A stretch of DNA of 64,000 nucleotides from CAZJHD01 sp964545855 (GCA_964545855.1 CAZJHD010000015.1:1-64000); one strand, 5' to 3'; positions 44,206 through 54,125 are shown, counted from the first letter of the stretch. Made by a program: numbers and translations. The notes: generated from the sequence alone by a model not told the origin.

Positions 44206-47200
44206 ATGGGATGGCTCCCGCTCGGCCTCGGTGCATCGGTCCTCACGATCCTCGCGAGCGGCGCACTGGCCCAGTCGCCGCCGCGCGTCTTCCTGCGCGG
44301 CGGGCCCAAGACGCACGGCGAGGGACAGCACGACCACCCGCGCTTCGTCGAGGAGTGGAAGACGCTGCTGGCGGAGCGGGGCGCCGTGGTCGAAGGCGCG
44401 CTCCGCTTCCCGACCGCCGAGGAACTGGCGCGCACCGACGTCCTCGTTCTCTACGCCGCCGAGGGCGCGTCGATCCACGGCGAGGAGCGCGCGCGGCTGG
44501 AGGAGTGGATGGAGCGCGGCGGCGGCCTCGTGGTGATCCACGACGCGGTCTGCGGCGACGACCCGCAGTGGTTCCAGTCTCTTGCCGGCGGCGCCTGGGA
44601 GCACGGCCACTCGAAGTGGCTCGAGGGCCCGATCGGTCTCTGCTTCGCCGACCGCGAGCACCCGATCACGAAGGGCGTCGCGAACTTCGACCTCGACGAC
44701 GAGATCTACTTCGATCTCCACGTCGATCCGAGGGCGCACGTCCTCGCGCACGCGTTCCACACGCCCTTCGACGTGACGCCGCAGATGTGGACCTTCGAGC
44801 GCGGCGCGGGTCGCGCCCTCGTCTCGATCCAGGGCCACCGCCACGCGTCCTTCTCCCACGGCGCGTGGCGCACGCTGCTGCTGCGCGGCATCGCCTGGGC
44901 AGCGCAGCGCGACGCCGACCTGCTCACGACGCCGGCCGAGCGCGAGGCGCTCGCCTACCCCGAGGGCGGCCCGCTGCGCCCCGACGCCGCCGCGTCGGCG
45001 CTCCGCGTGCACGAGGACTTCACGATCGAGCTCGCCGCGGCGGAGCCGCTCGTCGTGAATCCGATCTCCATGGACTGGGATCCGCAGGGCCGCCTCTGGG
45101 TCGCCTGCACGCCCGGCTATCCCGACAAGGCCCGGTTCTCCGGCGTGCCGCCCCACGACCGCATCGTCGTGCTCACGGACCGCGACGCCGACGGCCGCAT
45201 GGACGAGGCGAAGACCTTCGCCGACGGCCTCGATCTCGTCACCTCCTTCGTCCTCTACCGCGACGGCGTGATCGCGAGCGCCGCGCCCGACATCCTCTAC
45301 CTCGAAGACACCGACGGAGACGGCGTCGCCGATGCGCGCAGCGTCGTCTTCACGGGCTTCGGCTTCGGCGACACGCATGCCGTCGTCAGCAACTTCCGCC
45401 AGGGCCTCGACGGCTGGATCTACGCGACGCAGGGCTACAGCGGAAACGCGTCGCGCGACATCCGGAACTCGCTCGGGCAGAGCTTCGGCGCCATCGGCAA
45501 CGGCCTCTTCCGCTTCCGTTCCGACGGCAGCGCGATCGAGATGGTCTCGTCCTACGGGTCGAACACCTGGGGCGTCGACATCGCGTGGGACGGCGAGATC
45601 TTCTTCACGATGGCGAACGGCTCGCACCTGCGGCACGTCGTGCTGCCGGAGCACAGCGCCGCGCCGGGGACCTTCCGCGGCCTCGAGAGCTGGAAGGACG
45701 TGACCGACCACGACCGCGTCTTCCCGCTGGTGCATCACGACCGGCCTCCCTACGTGCAGATCGACTTCGTCGGCGGCTTCACCGGCGCGTCGGGGTCCTG
45801 CCTCTACGACGGCGGCGCGTGGCCGGCGGACTGGGACGGCAACCACTTCGTCTGCGAGCCGACGGTGAACCTCGTGCATCGCGACCTGCTCGTGCCCGAC
45901 GGCGTCACCTTCCGCGCGAGCAAGGCGAAGAACGAGGAGGACGAGGAATTCCTCGCGGCCACCGACCTCTGGTTCCGGCCCGTCCACGCGCGCGTCGGGC
46001 CCGACGGCGCGCTCTGGATCCTCGACTTCTCGAACCAGGCGGCGATCCACAACGACACGCGCGGACCGAAGCACGGCCCGACGAACGCCGCCGTGCGCCC
46101 CGACCGCGACCACGACCACGGGCGGATCTGGCGGATCCAGCACCGGGCGGCGAGTCCGCAGCCGGTGCCCCGCCTCGCCGGCGCGAGCCCGGCGGATCTC
46201 GTGGCGGCTCTCGAACATCGCAACGGCTGGGTCCGCGCGACGGCGGCGCGGCTGCTGATGGAGACGCCCGCGCCGAGGTCGAGCCCGGAGCTCTTTCGCA
46301 TGGCGACGGAGAGCCCGTCGCCCGCCGCACGTATTCGCGCGCTCTGGATCCACGCGAGAGCGGGCTTCCCATCCGATCCCGAGAAGGACCCCTACCTCAT
46401 CGCGGCGATCGGCGATCCGAGCCCCATCGTCCGGCGAAATGCAGTACGCGCCGTCGCACGGACCCTCGGCACCGTCGAGCCATCGCCAAGTCTCCTGGGC
46501 GTGCTCTCGAAGCTTGCCTGCGATTCGGACCCTCGCATGCGCCTCACGGCGATCACCGCTCTCAGAGCGCCGGATCAGCTGCCTCACGTTTCGTGGATCT
46601 CTCTGCTCATGGCTTGGCTCATGGTCGAGGATCCCTGGACGCGGTCCTCCATCACCGGACTCGCACGGAGCAAGGGACTCGCTCGGGATCTCGACTCGAT
46701 CCTGAAGGCCCTCGGGGGGCCCATCCCGGAGGACTTCCTCGTGGAATTCGCGGCGGGCATCGCCGTTCGTTCCGAGAGCTCCGAGCTCTCGCGGCTTCTC
46801 CAGGTCCTCGCGGAGCAGCCGGTCGAGCTCGCGCCGGTCGTCGCCGGACTCATCCGCCGATTCACGATCGAGCTTCCGACCGCTGCCACCGCCCCCCCTG
46901 GCATCGCACCACAGCTCGCCCGGCTCCTCCGCCATCCTGACCCCTCCGTCGCCATCGCCACGCTCCCGCTCGCCGCGCGGTGGGACGCGAGGGGTGATCT
47001 CTCGAACGAGGTCACCGCCCTCGGCGATCGCCTCCTCGCGCTCCTCCGCGACGAGAGCACGCCCGACGCGCCGGCTCTCGAAGCCCTGCGCGCGCTCCTC
47101 GCCATCGACGCGCGGCGCGCCGCCGCCCTCGAGGCCGCCGCGACGCTGCTCGCGCCGCGCCGCGCCGCCGAGACGCAGTCGGCCGCCGTCGACGCGCTCG

Positions 47201-49137
47201 GCGCCATCTCCGATCCCGCCGCCGGCGCGCTCCTCGCCAATGGCTACGCCTCCCTCGGAACCGCGGCGCGCGGGCGCGCCTTCGAGCGCCTCGTCGCGCG
47301 ACCCGCCTGGACGGCGGCACTCCTCGACGAGCTGCGCGAGGAGCGGCTGTCGGCGAACGACCTCGGTCCCGCCGGTCTCGACCGCCTGCGCCACCACCCC
47401 GACGCCGCGACGGCGGCGCGCGCGCGGGAGGTCCTCGACGCGCTCGACGGCGGCGCCGAGACGAAGAACGTCGAGGAGTGGATCGCGAAGCTCCTCCCCA
47501 TCGCGCAACAGCCCGGCGACGCGGCCCGCGGCCGCGAGATCTTCCGGACGAACTGCTTCTCCTGCCACGCCGTCGCGGGCGAGGGCGGGAAGATGGGCCC
47601 CGACCTCACGGGCATGGGTGCGCACGGCGCGCGCGCGCTGCTGCCGATCGTCCTCGACCCGAGCCGCACCGTGGAGGCGAGCTACGTCGAGTACGCCGCC
47701 GAGACCAAGGACGAGCGCCTCTTCACCGGCATCCTCGCGCGCGAGAGCGCCGACTCGGTGGTCCTCCGCAGCACCGCGGGCGATCAGGAGATCCGCCGCG
47801 CCGATCTCCTCTCGCTCCGCTCCACGGGCCGCTCGCCGATGCCGACGGGCTTCGAGACGCTCGGCGGCGAATCGCTCCGCGATCTCTTCGCCTTCCTCGC
47901 CGGCGACGCGGAAGGATTCCGCGTCCTCGATCTCAAGCCGCTCTTCACGGCGAGTACGCGCGAAGGCCTCTACGACCCGAAGCGCGATCCGAACCGCATG
48001 GAGCTCGCGCGCACGGGCCTCGTGCGCGTCGAGGGCGTGCCCTTCGACGTCGTCGATCCCGCCCGCGGCAAGAACGCCCTCGTCCTGAAGGGAGGCCGCG
48101 TCGCCGGCTGGCGCTCCAAGGAGGAGATGCCCCGTCGCGTCGAGGTGCCCGTGGGCCTCGCCGTCGCACGCGTCCATGCGCTCTCGGGCATCGCCGCCTG
48201 GGGACACCCCTGCACCACCGACGAGCGCCCCATCGTGCTGTGGACCTGGGTCTACGCCGACGGCGAGCGCGAGGAGGCGGTGCTCCGCGACGGCGTCGAG
48301 TTCGCCGACTGGATCCGGCGCGTCGACGTGCCGGGCTCCGCGTGGGTCGACCTCGTGAGAAAGGGCAGCCCCGGCCAGGTGCGCCTGTTCTCGGTGGCGC
48401 CATCGCGCGCCGTCCCCGTCGAGAAGATCGTGCTCGCGAGCTACGACGACGACCGCGCGCCGACCTTCCTCGCCCTCACGGCGGAGCTGCCGGGCCGAGC
48501 CGAGGAGCCGGCCGAAGTGCTCCTCGTCGGCGGCGGCTCGAGCCACGACTTCGCGAAGTGGTGGGGAGGGAGCGACCTCGCGCTCCTCGGCGACGGAACG
48601 ACCGCGCGCTACACGGAGGACCCGAAGTCGCTCGCGGCACGCATCCCCGCCGCGCGGCTCCTCGTGCTCGCGAACAACCAGCCGATCCCCGCCGACGCGC
48701 GCCGCGAGGTCCACGGCCTCGTCGAGCGCGGCGGCGGGCTCCTGCTCCTCCACCCGGCCACGTGGTTCAACTGGGCCGACTGGCCCGAGTTCAACGCGCG
48801 CCTCGTCGGCGGCGGATCCCGGAGCCACGAGACCTACGGCGAGTTCGAGGTGCGCGTCGTCGACGCGTCGCATCCGCTCGCCGAGGGCCTTCCCGAGACC
48901 TTTCGCGTGAAGGACGAGCTCTACCGCTTCGAGCGCGAGCCTTCGGGTCCCGAACTCCACGTCGTCGCCGTCGGCCGCTCGCTCGCGACGGGCGCCGAGT
49001 TCCCCGTCGTCTGGACCGTCGAGCGCGCGAGCGGCCGCACCGCCTGCATCACGCTCGGCCACGACGGCGCCGCCCACGAGCATCCCGCCTACCGCACGCT
49101 CCTCCGCAACGCCGCCCGCTGGCTGCGCGCCCGATGA
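44206..49137 (+). CDS. ThuA - PVC-type dehydrogenase - HEAT - cytochrome c - ThuA fusion
   Basis: Predicted 1643-residue secreted protein with a signal peptide (LGASVLTILASGALAQS). Domains in order: a ThuA domain (about 25-245, HGEGQHDHPRFVEEW); a PVC-type membrane-bound dehydrogenase propeller (about 265-640, with NPISMDWDPQGRLWVACTPG); a HEAT region (about 665-1095); a class I cytochrome c (CFSCH at 1117-1121, then GPDLTGMG); a beta-rich region (about 1230-1430); and a second ThuA-like domain (about 1437-1643, with HPATWFNWADWPEF and ACITLGHDGAAHEHPAYR). Such proteins in Planctomycetota and Verrucomicrobia are linked to sugar oxidation. The haem could pass electrons from the dehydrogenase. 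Two ThuA domains in one chain is less usual. Its stop overlaps the next ATG by four bases. Confidence 0.9.
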   Translation: MGWLPLGLGASVLTILASGALAQSPPRVFLRGGPKTHGEGQHDHPRFVEEWKTLLAERGAVVEGALRFPTAEELARTDVLVLYAAEGASIHGEERARLEEWMERGGGLVVIHDAVCGDDPQWFQSLAGGAWEHGHSKWLEGPIGLCFADREHPITKGVANFDLDDEIYFDLHVDPRAHVLAHAFHTPFDVTPQMWTFERGAGRALVSIQGHRHASFSHGAWRTLLLRGIAWAAQRDADLLTTPAEREALAYPEGGPLRPDAAASALRVHEDFTIELAAAEPLVVNPISMDWDPQGRLWVACTPGYPDKARFSGVPPHDRIVVLTDRDADGRMDEAKTFADGLDLVTSFVLYRDGVIASAAPDILYLEDTDGDGVADARSVVFTGFGFGDTHAVVSNFRQGLDGWIYATQGYSGNASRDIRNSLGQSFGAIGNGLFRFRSDGSAIEMVSSYGSNTWGVDIAWDGEIFFTMANGSHLRHVVLPEHSAAPGTFRGLESWKDVTDHDRVFPLVHHDRPPYVQIDFVGGFTGASGSCLYDGGAWPADWDGNHFVCEPTVNLVHRDLLVPDGVTFRASKAKNEEDEEFLAATDLWFRPVHARVGPDGALWILDFSNQAAIHNDTRGPKHGPTNAAVRPDRDHDHGRIWRIQHRAASPQPVPRLAGASPADLVAALEHRNGWVRATAARLLMETPAPRSSPELFRMATESPSPAARIRALWIHARAGFPSDPEKDPYLIAAIGDPSPIVRRNAVRAVARTLGTVEPSPSLLGVLSKLACDSDPRMRLTAITALRAPDQLPHVSWISLLMAWLMVEDPWTRSSITGLARSKGLARDLDSILKALGGPIPEDFLVEFAAGIAVRSESSELSRLLQVLAEQPVELAPVVAGLIRRFTIELPTAATAPPGIAPQLARLLRHPDPSVAIATLPLAARWDARGDLSNEVTALGDRLLALLRDESTPDAPALEALRALLAIDARRAAALEAAATLLAPRRAAETQSAAVDALGAISDPAAGALLANGYASLGTAARGRAFERLVARPAWTAALLDELREERLSANDLGPAGLDRLRHHPDAATAARAREVLDALDGGAETKNVEEWIAKLLPIAQQPGDAARGREIFRTNCFSCHAVAGEGGKMGPDLTGMGAHGARALLPIVLDPSRTVEASYVEYAAETKDERLFTGILARESADSVVLRSTAGDQEIRRADLLSLRSTGRSPMPTGFETLGGESLRDLFAFLAGDAEGFRVLDLKPLFTASTREGLYDPKRDPNRMELARTGLVRVEGVPFDVVDPARGKNALVLKGGRVAGWRSKEEMPRRVEVPVGLAVARVHALSGIAAWGHPCTTDERPIVLWTWVYADGEREEAVLRDGVEFADWIRRVDVPGSAWVDLVRKGSPGQVRLFSVAPSRAVPVEKIVLASYDDDRAPTFLALTAELPGRAEEPAEVLLVGGGSSHDFAKWWGGSDLALLGDGTTARYTEDPKSLAARIPAARLLVLANNQPIPADARREVHGLVERGGGLLLLHPATWFNWADWPEFNARLVGGGSRSHETYGEFEVRVVDASHPLAEGLPETFRVKDELYRFEREPSGPELHVVAVGRSLATGAEFPVVWTVERASGRTACITLGHDGAAHEHPAYRTLLRNAARWLRAR

Positions 49138-50012
49138 CGAAGACTCCGCCCGTCGACAACTCCCGCAAGGGCATCCTGAAGCGCTTCCGCGCGCAGATCG
49201 CGCGGGGCGAGGCCATCGTCGGCGGTGGCGCCGGCACCGGCATCTCGGCGAAGAGCGAGGAGGCGGGCGGGATCGATCTGCTGATCGTCTACAACTCGGG
49301 GCGCTACCGGATGGCGGGGCGCGGGTCGACGGCGGGTCTCATGCCCTATGGCAACGCGAACCAGATCGTTCGCGAGATGGCCTACGAGATCCTCCCCGTC
49401 GTGAAGCACACGCCGGTGCTCGCCGGCGTCTGCGGCACCGACCCCTTCATGATGCCGAAGCTCTTCCTGCGCGAGCTGAAGGAGCTCGGCTACGCGGGCA
49501 TCCAGAACTTCCCGACGGTGGGCCTCATCGAGGGCGAGCTGCGCGCGACGCTGGAGGAGACGGGCATGAGCTACCAGCTCGAGGTGGACGTGACGGCCCT
49601 CGCCCACGAGATGGACCTGCTCACGACCCCCTACGTCTTCGACGTCGAGGAAGCGCGCCGGATGACCCGCGCCGGCGCCGACATCGTCGTGGCGCACATG
49701 GGCTGCACGAGCGGCGGCACCATCGGCGCGAAGACCGTGAAGACCCTCGACTCGTGCGTCGCGCGCATCCAAGCGATCGTGGATGCCTGCAAGGAGATCC
49801 GCAGCGACGTGATCTGCCTCTGCCACGGCGGCCCCATCGCCATGCCGCCGGACGCGCAGTACGTGATCGACCGCGTGCGCGGGATCGACGGCTTCTACGG
49901 CGCGAGCTCGACGGAGCGCTTCCCCACGGAGGTCGCCATCAAGAAGCAGATCGAGGAGTTCAAGCGCATCCGGCTGCCGAAGGGGCGGCGGCCTACGGGA
50001 TCGCGAGGGTGA
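49134..50012 (+). CDS. PEP-hydrolase-like TIM-barrel protein (PF09370 type)
   Basis: Predicted 292-residue cytoplasmic TIM barrel. It has GEAIVGGGAGTGISAKSEEA at the start, then IDLLIVYNSGRYRMAGRGS, VLAGVCGTDPFM, GIQNFPTVGLIEG and DIVVAHMGCTSGGTIGA. This pattern matches the family annotated as phosphoenolpyruvate hydrolase-like, which also occurs fused to Tm-1-like domains. The reaction is not established. It is translationally coupled to the giant fusion gene, which suggests a shared catabolic pathway. Its last 20 bases overlap the end of the convergent FG-GAP gene. Confidence 0.75.
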   Translation: MTKTPPVDNSRKGILKRFRAQIARGEAIVGGGAGTGISAKSEEAGGIDLLIVYNSGRYRMAGRGSTAGLMPYGNANQIVREMAYEILPVVKHTPVLAGVCGTDPFMMPKLFLRELKELGYAGIQNFPTVGLIEGELRATLEETGMSYQLEVDVTALAHEMDLLTTPYVFDVEEARRMTRAGADIVVAHMGCTSGGTIGAKTVKTLDSCVARIQAIVDACKEIRSDVICLCHGGPIAMPPDAQYVIDRVRGIDGFYGASSTERFPTEVAIKKQIEEFKRIRLPKGRRPTGSRG

Positions 50013-51513
50013 GTCCCCGCGTCGAGACGATGCCGAAGAACGACACGCTGCACGTCGAGAAGAAGGGCTCCACGAAGATCGTCTGCCCCTTGTAGGTCTT
50101 CCCCGAGAGCGACGGGTTGTTGGGGATCGGCGCCGGCGCGATCGCGCTCCCCGTCACGTCGGAGAACATGTCGAGCGTGTAGACCTCCGCCGAGAGGATC
50201 AGGTCGACATGGAGGAGCGCGCCGATCCCGAAGGGGTCCGCCCCCACGGGATCGGAGACGTCCGTCACGAGGACGAGGCCAAGGGCTTTCGGCGGCGCGT
50301 TCGTGCCCGTGATGCGGAACGACGCGTTCCCGAGCGACGGCGTGCCGCTCCCGTGGAGGCCGAGGCGCCCCTGGCACCCCGGCGTGCCCGTCCCGAACGT
50401 GCCGATGCCGGCCGGACTCACCGTCGTGTTGCGATGCACTCCGAGCTGCGAGAGCGCGCCGTAGAGCGTCGCCACGTCGAGCTTGCCGTCGTGATCGAGA
50501 TCGGCGAGCCGCCCCGCGCCGTTCAGCGCAGAAGTCGCGAGACTCACGGGCGCGAGGAACGTCCCGATTCCCGAGTTGGCGTTCAGGCTGAGGAGCGCGG
50601 TCGTGCCTCCTCCGCTGACGAGATCGGGCGCGCCGTCCCCCGTCACGTCGTCGAGCACGAGCCATCCGATGCTCGCCGCGTTCAGCGTGGGAACGAGCGG
50701 CCCCGGCGCGAAAGCCCCCGTTCCGTTTCCGAGGAAGACCGGCACGGAGGTCGACAGGAAGGGAAGCGCTGCGAGATCGACGTGCCCGTCCAGATTCACG
50801 TCGCCAGCGGCGATCCCGAGAGCGATCGTCGCGGTCGTGACGGGCGCCGAGAGACCGCCGGCTCCGTTCGCGAGGAGCGTCGAGATCGAGAAGATCTCGG
50901 AGACGACGACGTCGAGGACGCCGTCGCCGTTCACCGGGAGGACGAGGACACGACCCGGAGCCGCGCTCGTCGGGAACGCGACGGGACTGCCGAGGGCGCC
51001 TCCGCCGAGACCGGCGAACTCCTTCACCTCCGCTGCGGCGCTGGAGGCCGTGACCACGTCAGGGCGTCCATCGCCCGTCACGTCGCCGGCGGCGTGGCTC
51101 GAGACGCCTCCCGCGACGGCGATCGTGCTCGGCGCACCGAGCGTCGTGCTGTCGTTGCCGAGGGCGATCGCGAGCTGTCCCGTGCTGGAGTCCGCGAAGA
51201 CGAGGTCGAGGTCGCGATCGGCCTCCAAGTCCACGAGATTCAGACTCGCCTGGATGACCATTCCCCCGATGCTCGAGGCGGACGTGAATGCTCCCGCGCC
51301 GTCTCCGCGAAGGACCTCCGCGGCAAGAGTGCCGCCCCCGAGGAGGTCGTAGCCTGCGACCAAGTCGAGGAATCCGTCCCGGTCGATGTCTCCGGCTGCG
51401 AGCCGCGTCCCACCCGCACCGATCGGGAACGTCTGATGAGTGAAGCTCTGGGCCGTCGCAGGAGCAGCGAGAGCGGCCAGGACGATGAAGACTCGGGCGA
51501 GGATCGGGGTCAT
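49993..51513 (-). CDS. Secreted FG-GAP repeat protein with C-terminal tail module
   Basis: Predicted 506-residue protein from the ATG at 51513, with a signal peptide (VFIVLAALAAPATAQS). Repeats such as DIDRDGFLDLVAGYD, DVTGDGRPDVVTAS and DLDHDGKLDVATLYG form the propeller part (about 25-370). The last 130 residues begin GTFGTGTPGCQGRLGL, continue with GNASFRITGTNAPPKALGL and end STRGLTLAIP. This C-terminal module recurs in secreted proteins of deep-branching Planctomycetota and may be a sorting or binding module. The 20-base antisense overlap at its 3' end with the TIM-barrel gene is unusual. Confidence 0.85.
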   Translation of the reverse strand: MTPILARVFIVLAALAAPATAQSFTHQTFPIGAGGTRLAAGDIDRDGFLDLVAGYDLLGGGTLAAEVLRGDGAGAFTSASSIGGMVIQASLNLVDLEADRDLDLVFADSSTGQLAIALGNDSTTLGAPSTIAVAGGVSSHAAGDVTGDGRPDVVTASSAAAEVKEFAGLGGGALGSPVAFPTSAAPGRVLVLPVNGDGVLDVVVSEIFSISTLLANGAGGLSAPVTTATIALGIAAGDVNLDGHVDLAALPFLSTSVPVFLGNGTGAFAPGPLVPTLNAASIGWLVLDDVTGDGAPDLVSGGGTTALLSLNANSGIGTFLAPVSLATSALNGAGRLADLDHDGKLDVATLYGALSQLGVHRNTTVSPAGIGTFGTGTPGCQGRLGLHGSGTPSLGNASFRITGTNAPPKALGLVLVTDVSDPVGADPFGIGALLHVDLILSAEVYTLDMFSDVTGSAIAPAPIPNNPSLSGKTYKGQTIFVEPFFSTCSVSFFGIVSTRGLTLAIP

Positions 51514-51655
51514 CGGGGTCGATCGCGAAGAGGGACTCGGCTCTCTCGAACGCAAAGGCGGCGCCGCCACGACCACCACCGCGCACTCCGGGGTATCCGA
51601 GCGGCGCGAAACGGTCAACGAGAGAGAATGCGCCGCGACCCGTTCCCGACCCGCC

Positions 51656-52072
51656 ATGTGCGCCGATCACTTCCTCCGATTCGTCACGTCCTCCGACGCC
51701 CAGGTCGAGCAGCTCCCCTGGGGTCCCCACGAGTGGCTCTCGAACGCGGGCCTCACCGGCGCGCGGCAGATCCAGGTGGTGCGCGTGACGATGCCGCCGG
51801 GGAAGGCGCACGCGTTCCACCGGCATCCGGCGATGGAGGAGGTCCTCTACTACCTGGAGGGCCGCGGCGAGCAGTGGGTCGGCCGCGAGAGGCGCACGCT
51901 GCGGGCCGGCGAGGTCGCCTTCGTGCCGCGCGACGAGGTGCACGGCACCTACAACGTCTCCGACGAACCGCTCGTCTTCCTCGCGATCCTCTCCCCCGCC
52001 GTCTTCGAAGGGCCCGCGCTGATCGACGTCTCGCAGGACGAGCCCTGGCGCTCGATCCGCGGCGCGGGCTGA
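51656..52072 (+). CDS. Cupin-domain protein
   Basis: Predicted 138-residue small single-domain cupin without a signal peptide. Motif 1 is HAFHRHPAMEEVLYYLEGRG and motif 2 is VPRDEVHGTYN, giving three His and one Glu as possible metal ligands. It could be a dioxygenase, isomerase or sugar-binding protein. It stands alone, divergent from the FG-GAP gene with a 142-base gap. Confidence 0.82.
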   Translation: MCADHFLRFVTSSDAQVEQLPWGPHEWLSNAGLTGARQIQVVRVTMPPGKAHAFHRHPAMEEVLYYLEGRGEQWVGRERRTLRAGEVAFVPRDEVHGTYNVSDEPLVFLAILSPAVFEGPALIDVSQDEPWRSIRGAG

Positions 52073-52229
52073 GCGGGGCGGACGACCTCGGAGCGGGCCC
52101 GGATCGATGGGTCCGCCGGATTCCCGGTCCAACGCGCCGCCGTTCCTTCAAGGAGACCTGCCGGACCCGACCGCCGCGACGGGAGCACTCGCGCCCGCGC
52201 GAACGACGCCCACCGAACGGAGATCTCCA

Positions 52230-53456
52230 ATGCTCTCGTGGCACTCCTTCCTCCCGCTGCTCGGCCCGATCGCACTCCTCCCGCTGCGCGGACCGGATGC
52301 GCTGCTCGTGCCGGCGCAGTTCCCGACCATCCAGGCGGCCGTCGACGCCTCCGTCGACGGCGACACGATCGCGATCAGCAGCGGCACCTACGCGGAGTCC
52401 GTCGTCGTCTCGGGCAGGTCGAATCTCGTCCTGCTGGGCAAGGGGAAGGTCGTGATCGATCCGCCCGGCGACGTGGTCGGCCTGACGCTCGAGGGCTGCA
52501 CGAACTCCAGCGTGAAGGGCATTCGCGTCACGGGGGCGTCGGTCGGCATCCTCCTGACCGGATGCACGGGCGGCGGCGTGGTGAAGTGCCGCGTCGAGAG
52601 CGTGTCCGACGCCGGCATCAGCATCGACGGCTCCAGCGGTGTCACGGTCGAGCAGTGCACGATCATCGATACCGAGAGGGACGGCATCATCCTCGGAGCC
52701 ACCGAGTCCACGCCGTCGAACGACTGCTTCGTCCGGAAGAACAAGATCCACCGCGCTGGCGACGAAGGGATCGACGTCAGCGGCAACGGGAACGCCGTCG
52801 AGGGGAATCAGGTCCGCGATGCGGTGAGCGACGCGTTCCGGACCGAGTTCGAGCCGCTCGCCACTGCAAACACCTTCCACAAGAACAAGGCGATGATGCC
52901 GGGCGGGGCCGGATTCCGGGTGCACGGCACCTCGAACGTCCTGACGGACAATCACGTCGTGAAGTGCGTCGACCACGCGGTCCGGCTGCAGCAGGGATCC
53001 GGCCACGTCGTACAGCGCCTCAAGTCCCTCGCCTCCGGGCGAGACGGCGCCTTCTGCCATCCGAGCGTCACCGGAGTGACCATCACTGGCTGCACCATCA
53101 CGAAGCCGACGCAGAAGGGCATCGACATCGAAGGCGCGCGATCGACCGTGTCCGGCAACCGGATCACGAAGCCGGGCCTCGCCGGATGCGAGATCGAAGG
53201 AGACGAAGCGACCGTCGACTCCAACAAGGTCTCGGCGGCTGGAGAGGACGGCTTCCACGTCTGGGGAAGCGGAGGGACCTACACCAAGAACACCGCTTCG
53301 GCCTGCGCCGGCGACGGCTTCGAGCTCGCCGGCGCCGGCAACACGCTCTCCCTCAACCGGGCCAAGGGCAGCAAGGGCGGCTTCGACCTGAACGACGAGA
53401 GCGGCGGCGCGAATGCCGTCGACGGCTCGAATCAGTTCAAGACCACGTCTCCCTGA
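52230..53456 (+). CDS. Secreted right-handed parallel beta-helix protein
   Basis: Predicted 408-residue exported protein. A short N-terminal hydrophobic segment (LPLLGPIALLPLRGP) precedes FPTIQAAVDASVDGDTIAI, the usual start of pectate-lyase-like beta-helices. About a dozen PbH1 coils follow, for example SSGVTVEQCTIIDTERDGII and GNAVEGNQVRDAVSDAF. It may bind or cleave polysaccharide, but no clear catalytic cluster was identified. The C-terminal end contains Ser/Gly/Asn-rich coils. It is convergent with panD. Confidence 0.82.
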   Translation: MLSWHSFLPLLGPIALLPLRGPDALLVPAQFPTIQAAVDASVDGDTIAISSGTYAESVVVSGRSNLVLLGKGKVVIDPPGDVVGLTLEGCTNSSVKGIRVTGASVGILLTGCTGGGVVKCRVESVSDAGISIDGSSGVTVEQCTIIDTERDGIILGATESTPSNDCFVRKNKIHRAGDEGIDVSGNGNAVEGNQVRDAVSDAFRTEFEPLATANTFHKNKAMMPGGAGFRVHGTSNVLTDNHVVKCVDHAVRLQQGSGHVVQRLKSLASGRDGAFCHPSVTGVTITGCTITKPTQKGIDIEGARSTVSGNRITKPGLAGCEIEGDEATVDSNKVSAAGEDGFHVWGSGGTYTKNTASACAGDGFELAGAGNTLSLNRAKGSKGGFDLNDESGGANAVDGSNQFKTTSP

Positions 53457-53523
53457 AGACTGGAATCGCGCCTCGCCGCCAGCACCCTGAGCGTCGGTCC
53501 GGCGCCTCGAACCGATCGACCGT

Positions 53524-53892
53524 TCAGCAGATCGACTGCCGCGCGCGCTCCTTCAGGAACTCGACGAATCGATTGCGCTCGTCCACGAGGATGCACCGCG
53601 GCTCCGACGCCTTCTCCGCCAGGTGGAAGCTCATGATGATCACCTGGTCGCCCGCCTTCACGAGGTGCGCCGCGGCGCCATTGATTCCGACGATGCCGGA
53701 GCCGCGCTCGCCCTTGATCACGTAGGTCTCGAGCCGGGCGCCGTTCGTGTTGTCGACGATCAGGACCTTCTCCCACTCGGAGATGTCCGCGCGGAGCATG
53801 AGGTCCTCGTCGATCGTCACGGAGCCGACATAGTCGACGTTCGCCTCGGTGACGGTCGCGTTGTGGATCTTGGACCGGAGGAAGATGCGCAT
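53524..53892 (-). CDS. panD: Aspartate 1-decarboxylase
   Basis: Predicted 122-residue precursor of the pyruvoyl enzyme that makes beta-alanine for pantothenate and CoA synthesis. The self-cleavage site Gly23-Ser24 is in DYVGSVTID, and Ser24 becomes the pyruvoyl group. Lys8 in RSKIHNATVTEA, Arg in NGARLETYVI and the conserved GINGAAAHLVKAGDQVIIM are present. The length is typical. It is not near other pan genes in this window. The start at 53892 fits the family N-terminus. Confidence 0.96.
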   Translation of the reverse strand: MRIFLRSKIHNATVTEANVDYVGSVTIDEDLMLRADISEWEKVLIVDNTNGARLETYVIKGERGSGIVGINGAAAHLVKAGDQVIIMSFHLAEKASEPRCILVDERNRFVEFLKERARQSIC

Positions 53893-54125
53893 GGGGGGCC
53901 GAAGAAGGTACCTCGTGTCCGCCGACTCGTCAGCCCGGGCGCGAGACCCGGCGCGGAGCGCGCGCAGGGTAGCCCCTCCCGAGGGCGACGCCCAACGCGG
54001 ACGCAGGGCCGCTCCATTCCGGTAGGGTGCCCTCGTCACGAAGTGTGCGCGCCGTCACGACGGAGACCTCCGGCGACGGGCCGTGTGCGCCTTCGCGCTC
54101 CTCCCCTTCTTCCTGGAGATCCTGC

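Noticed and set aside
43408..49083. A 1891-codon minus-strand open frame opposite the giant fusion gene.
   Set aside because: Low-complexity antisense translation, while the plus strand has ThuA, dehydrogenase and cytochrome motifs. Only its last part, in another frame, matches the real VOC gene region.
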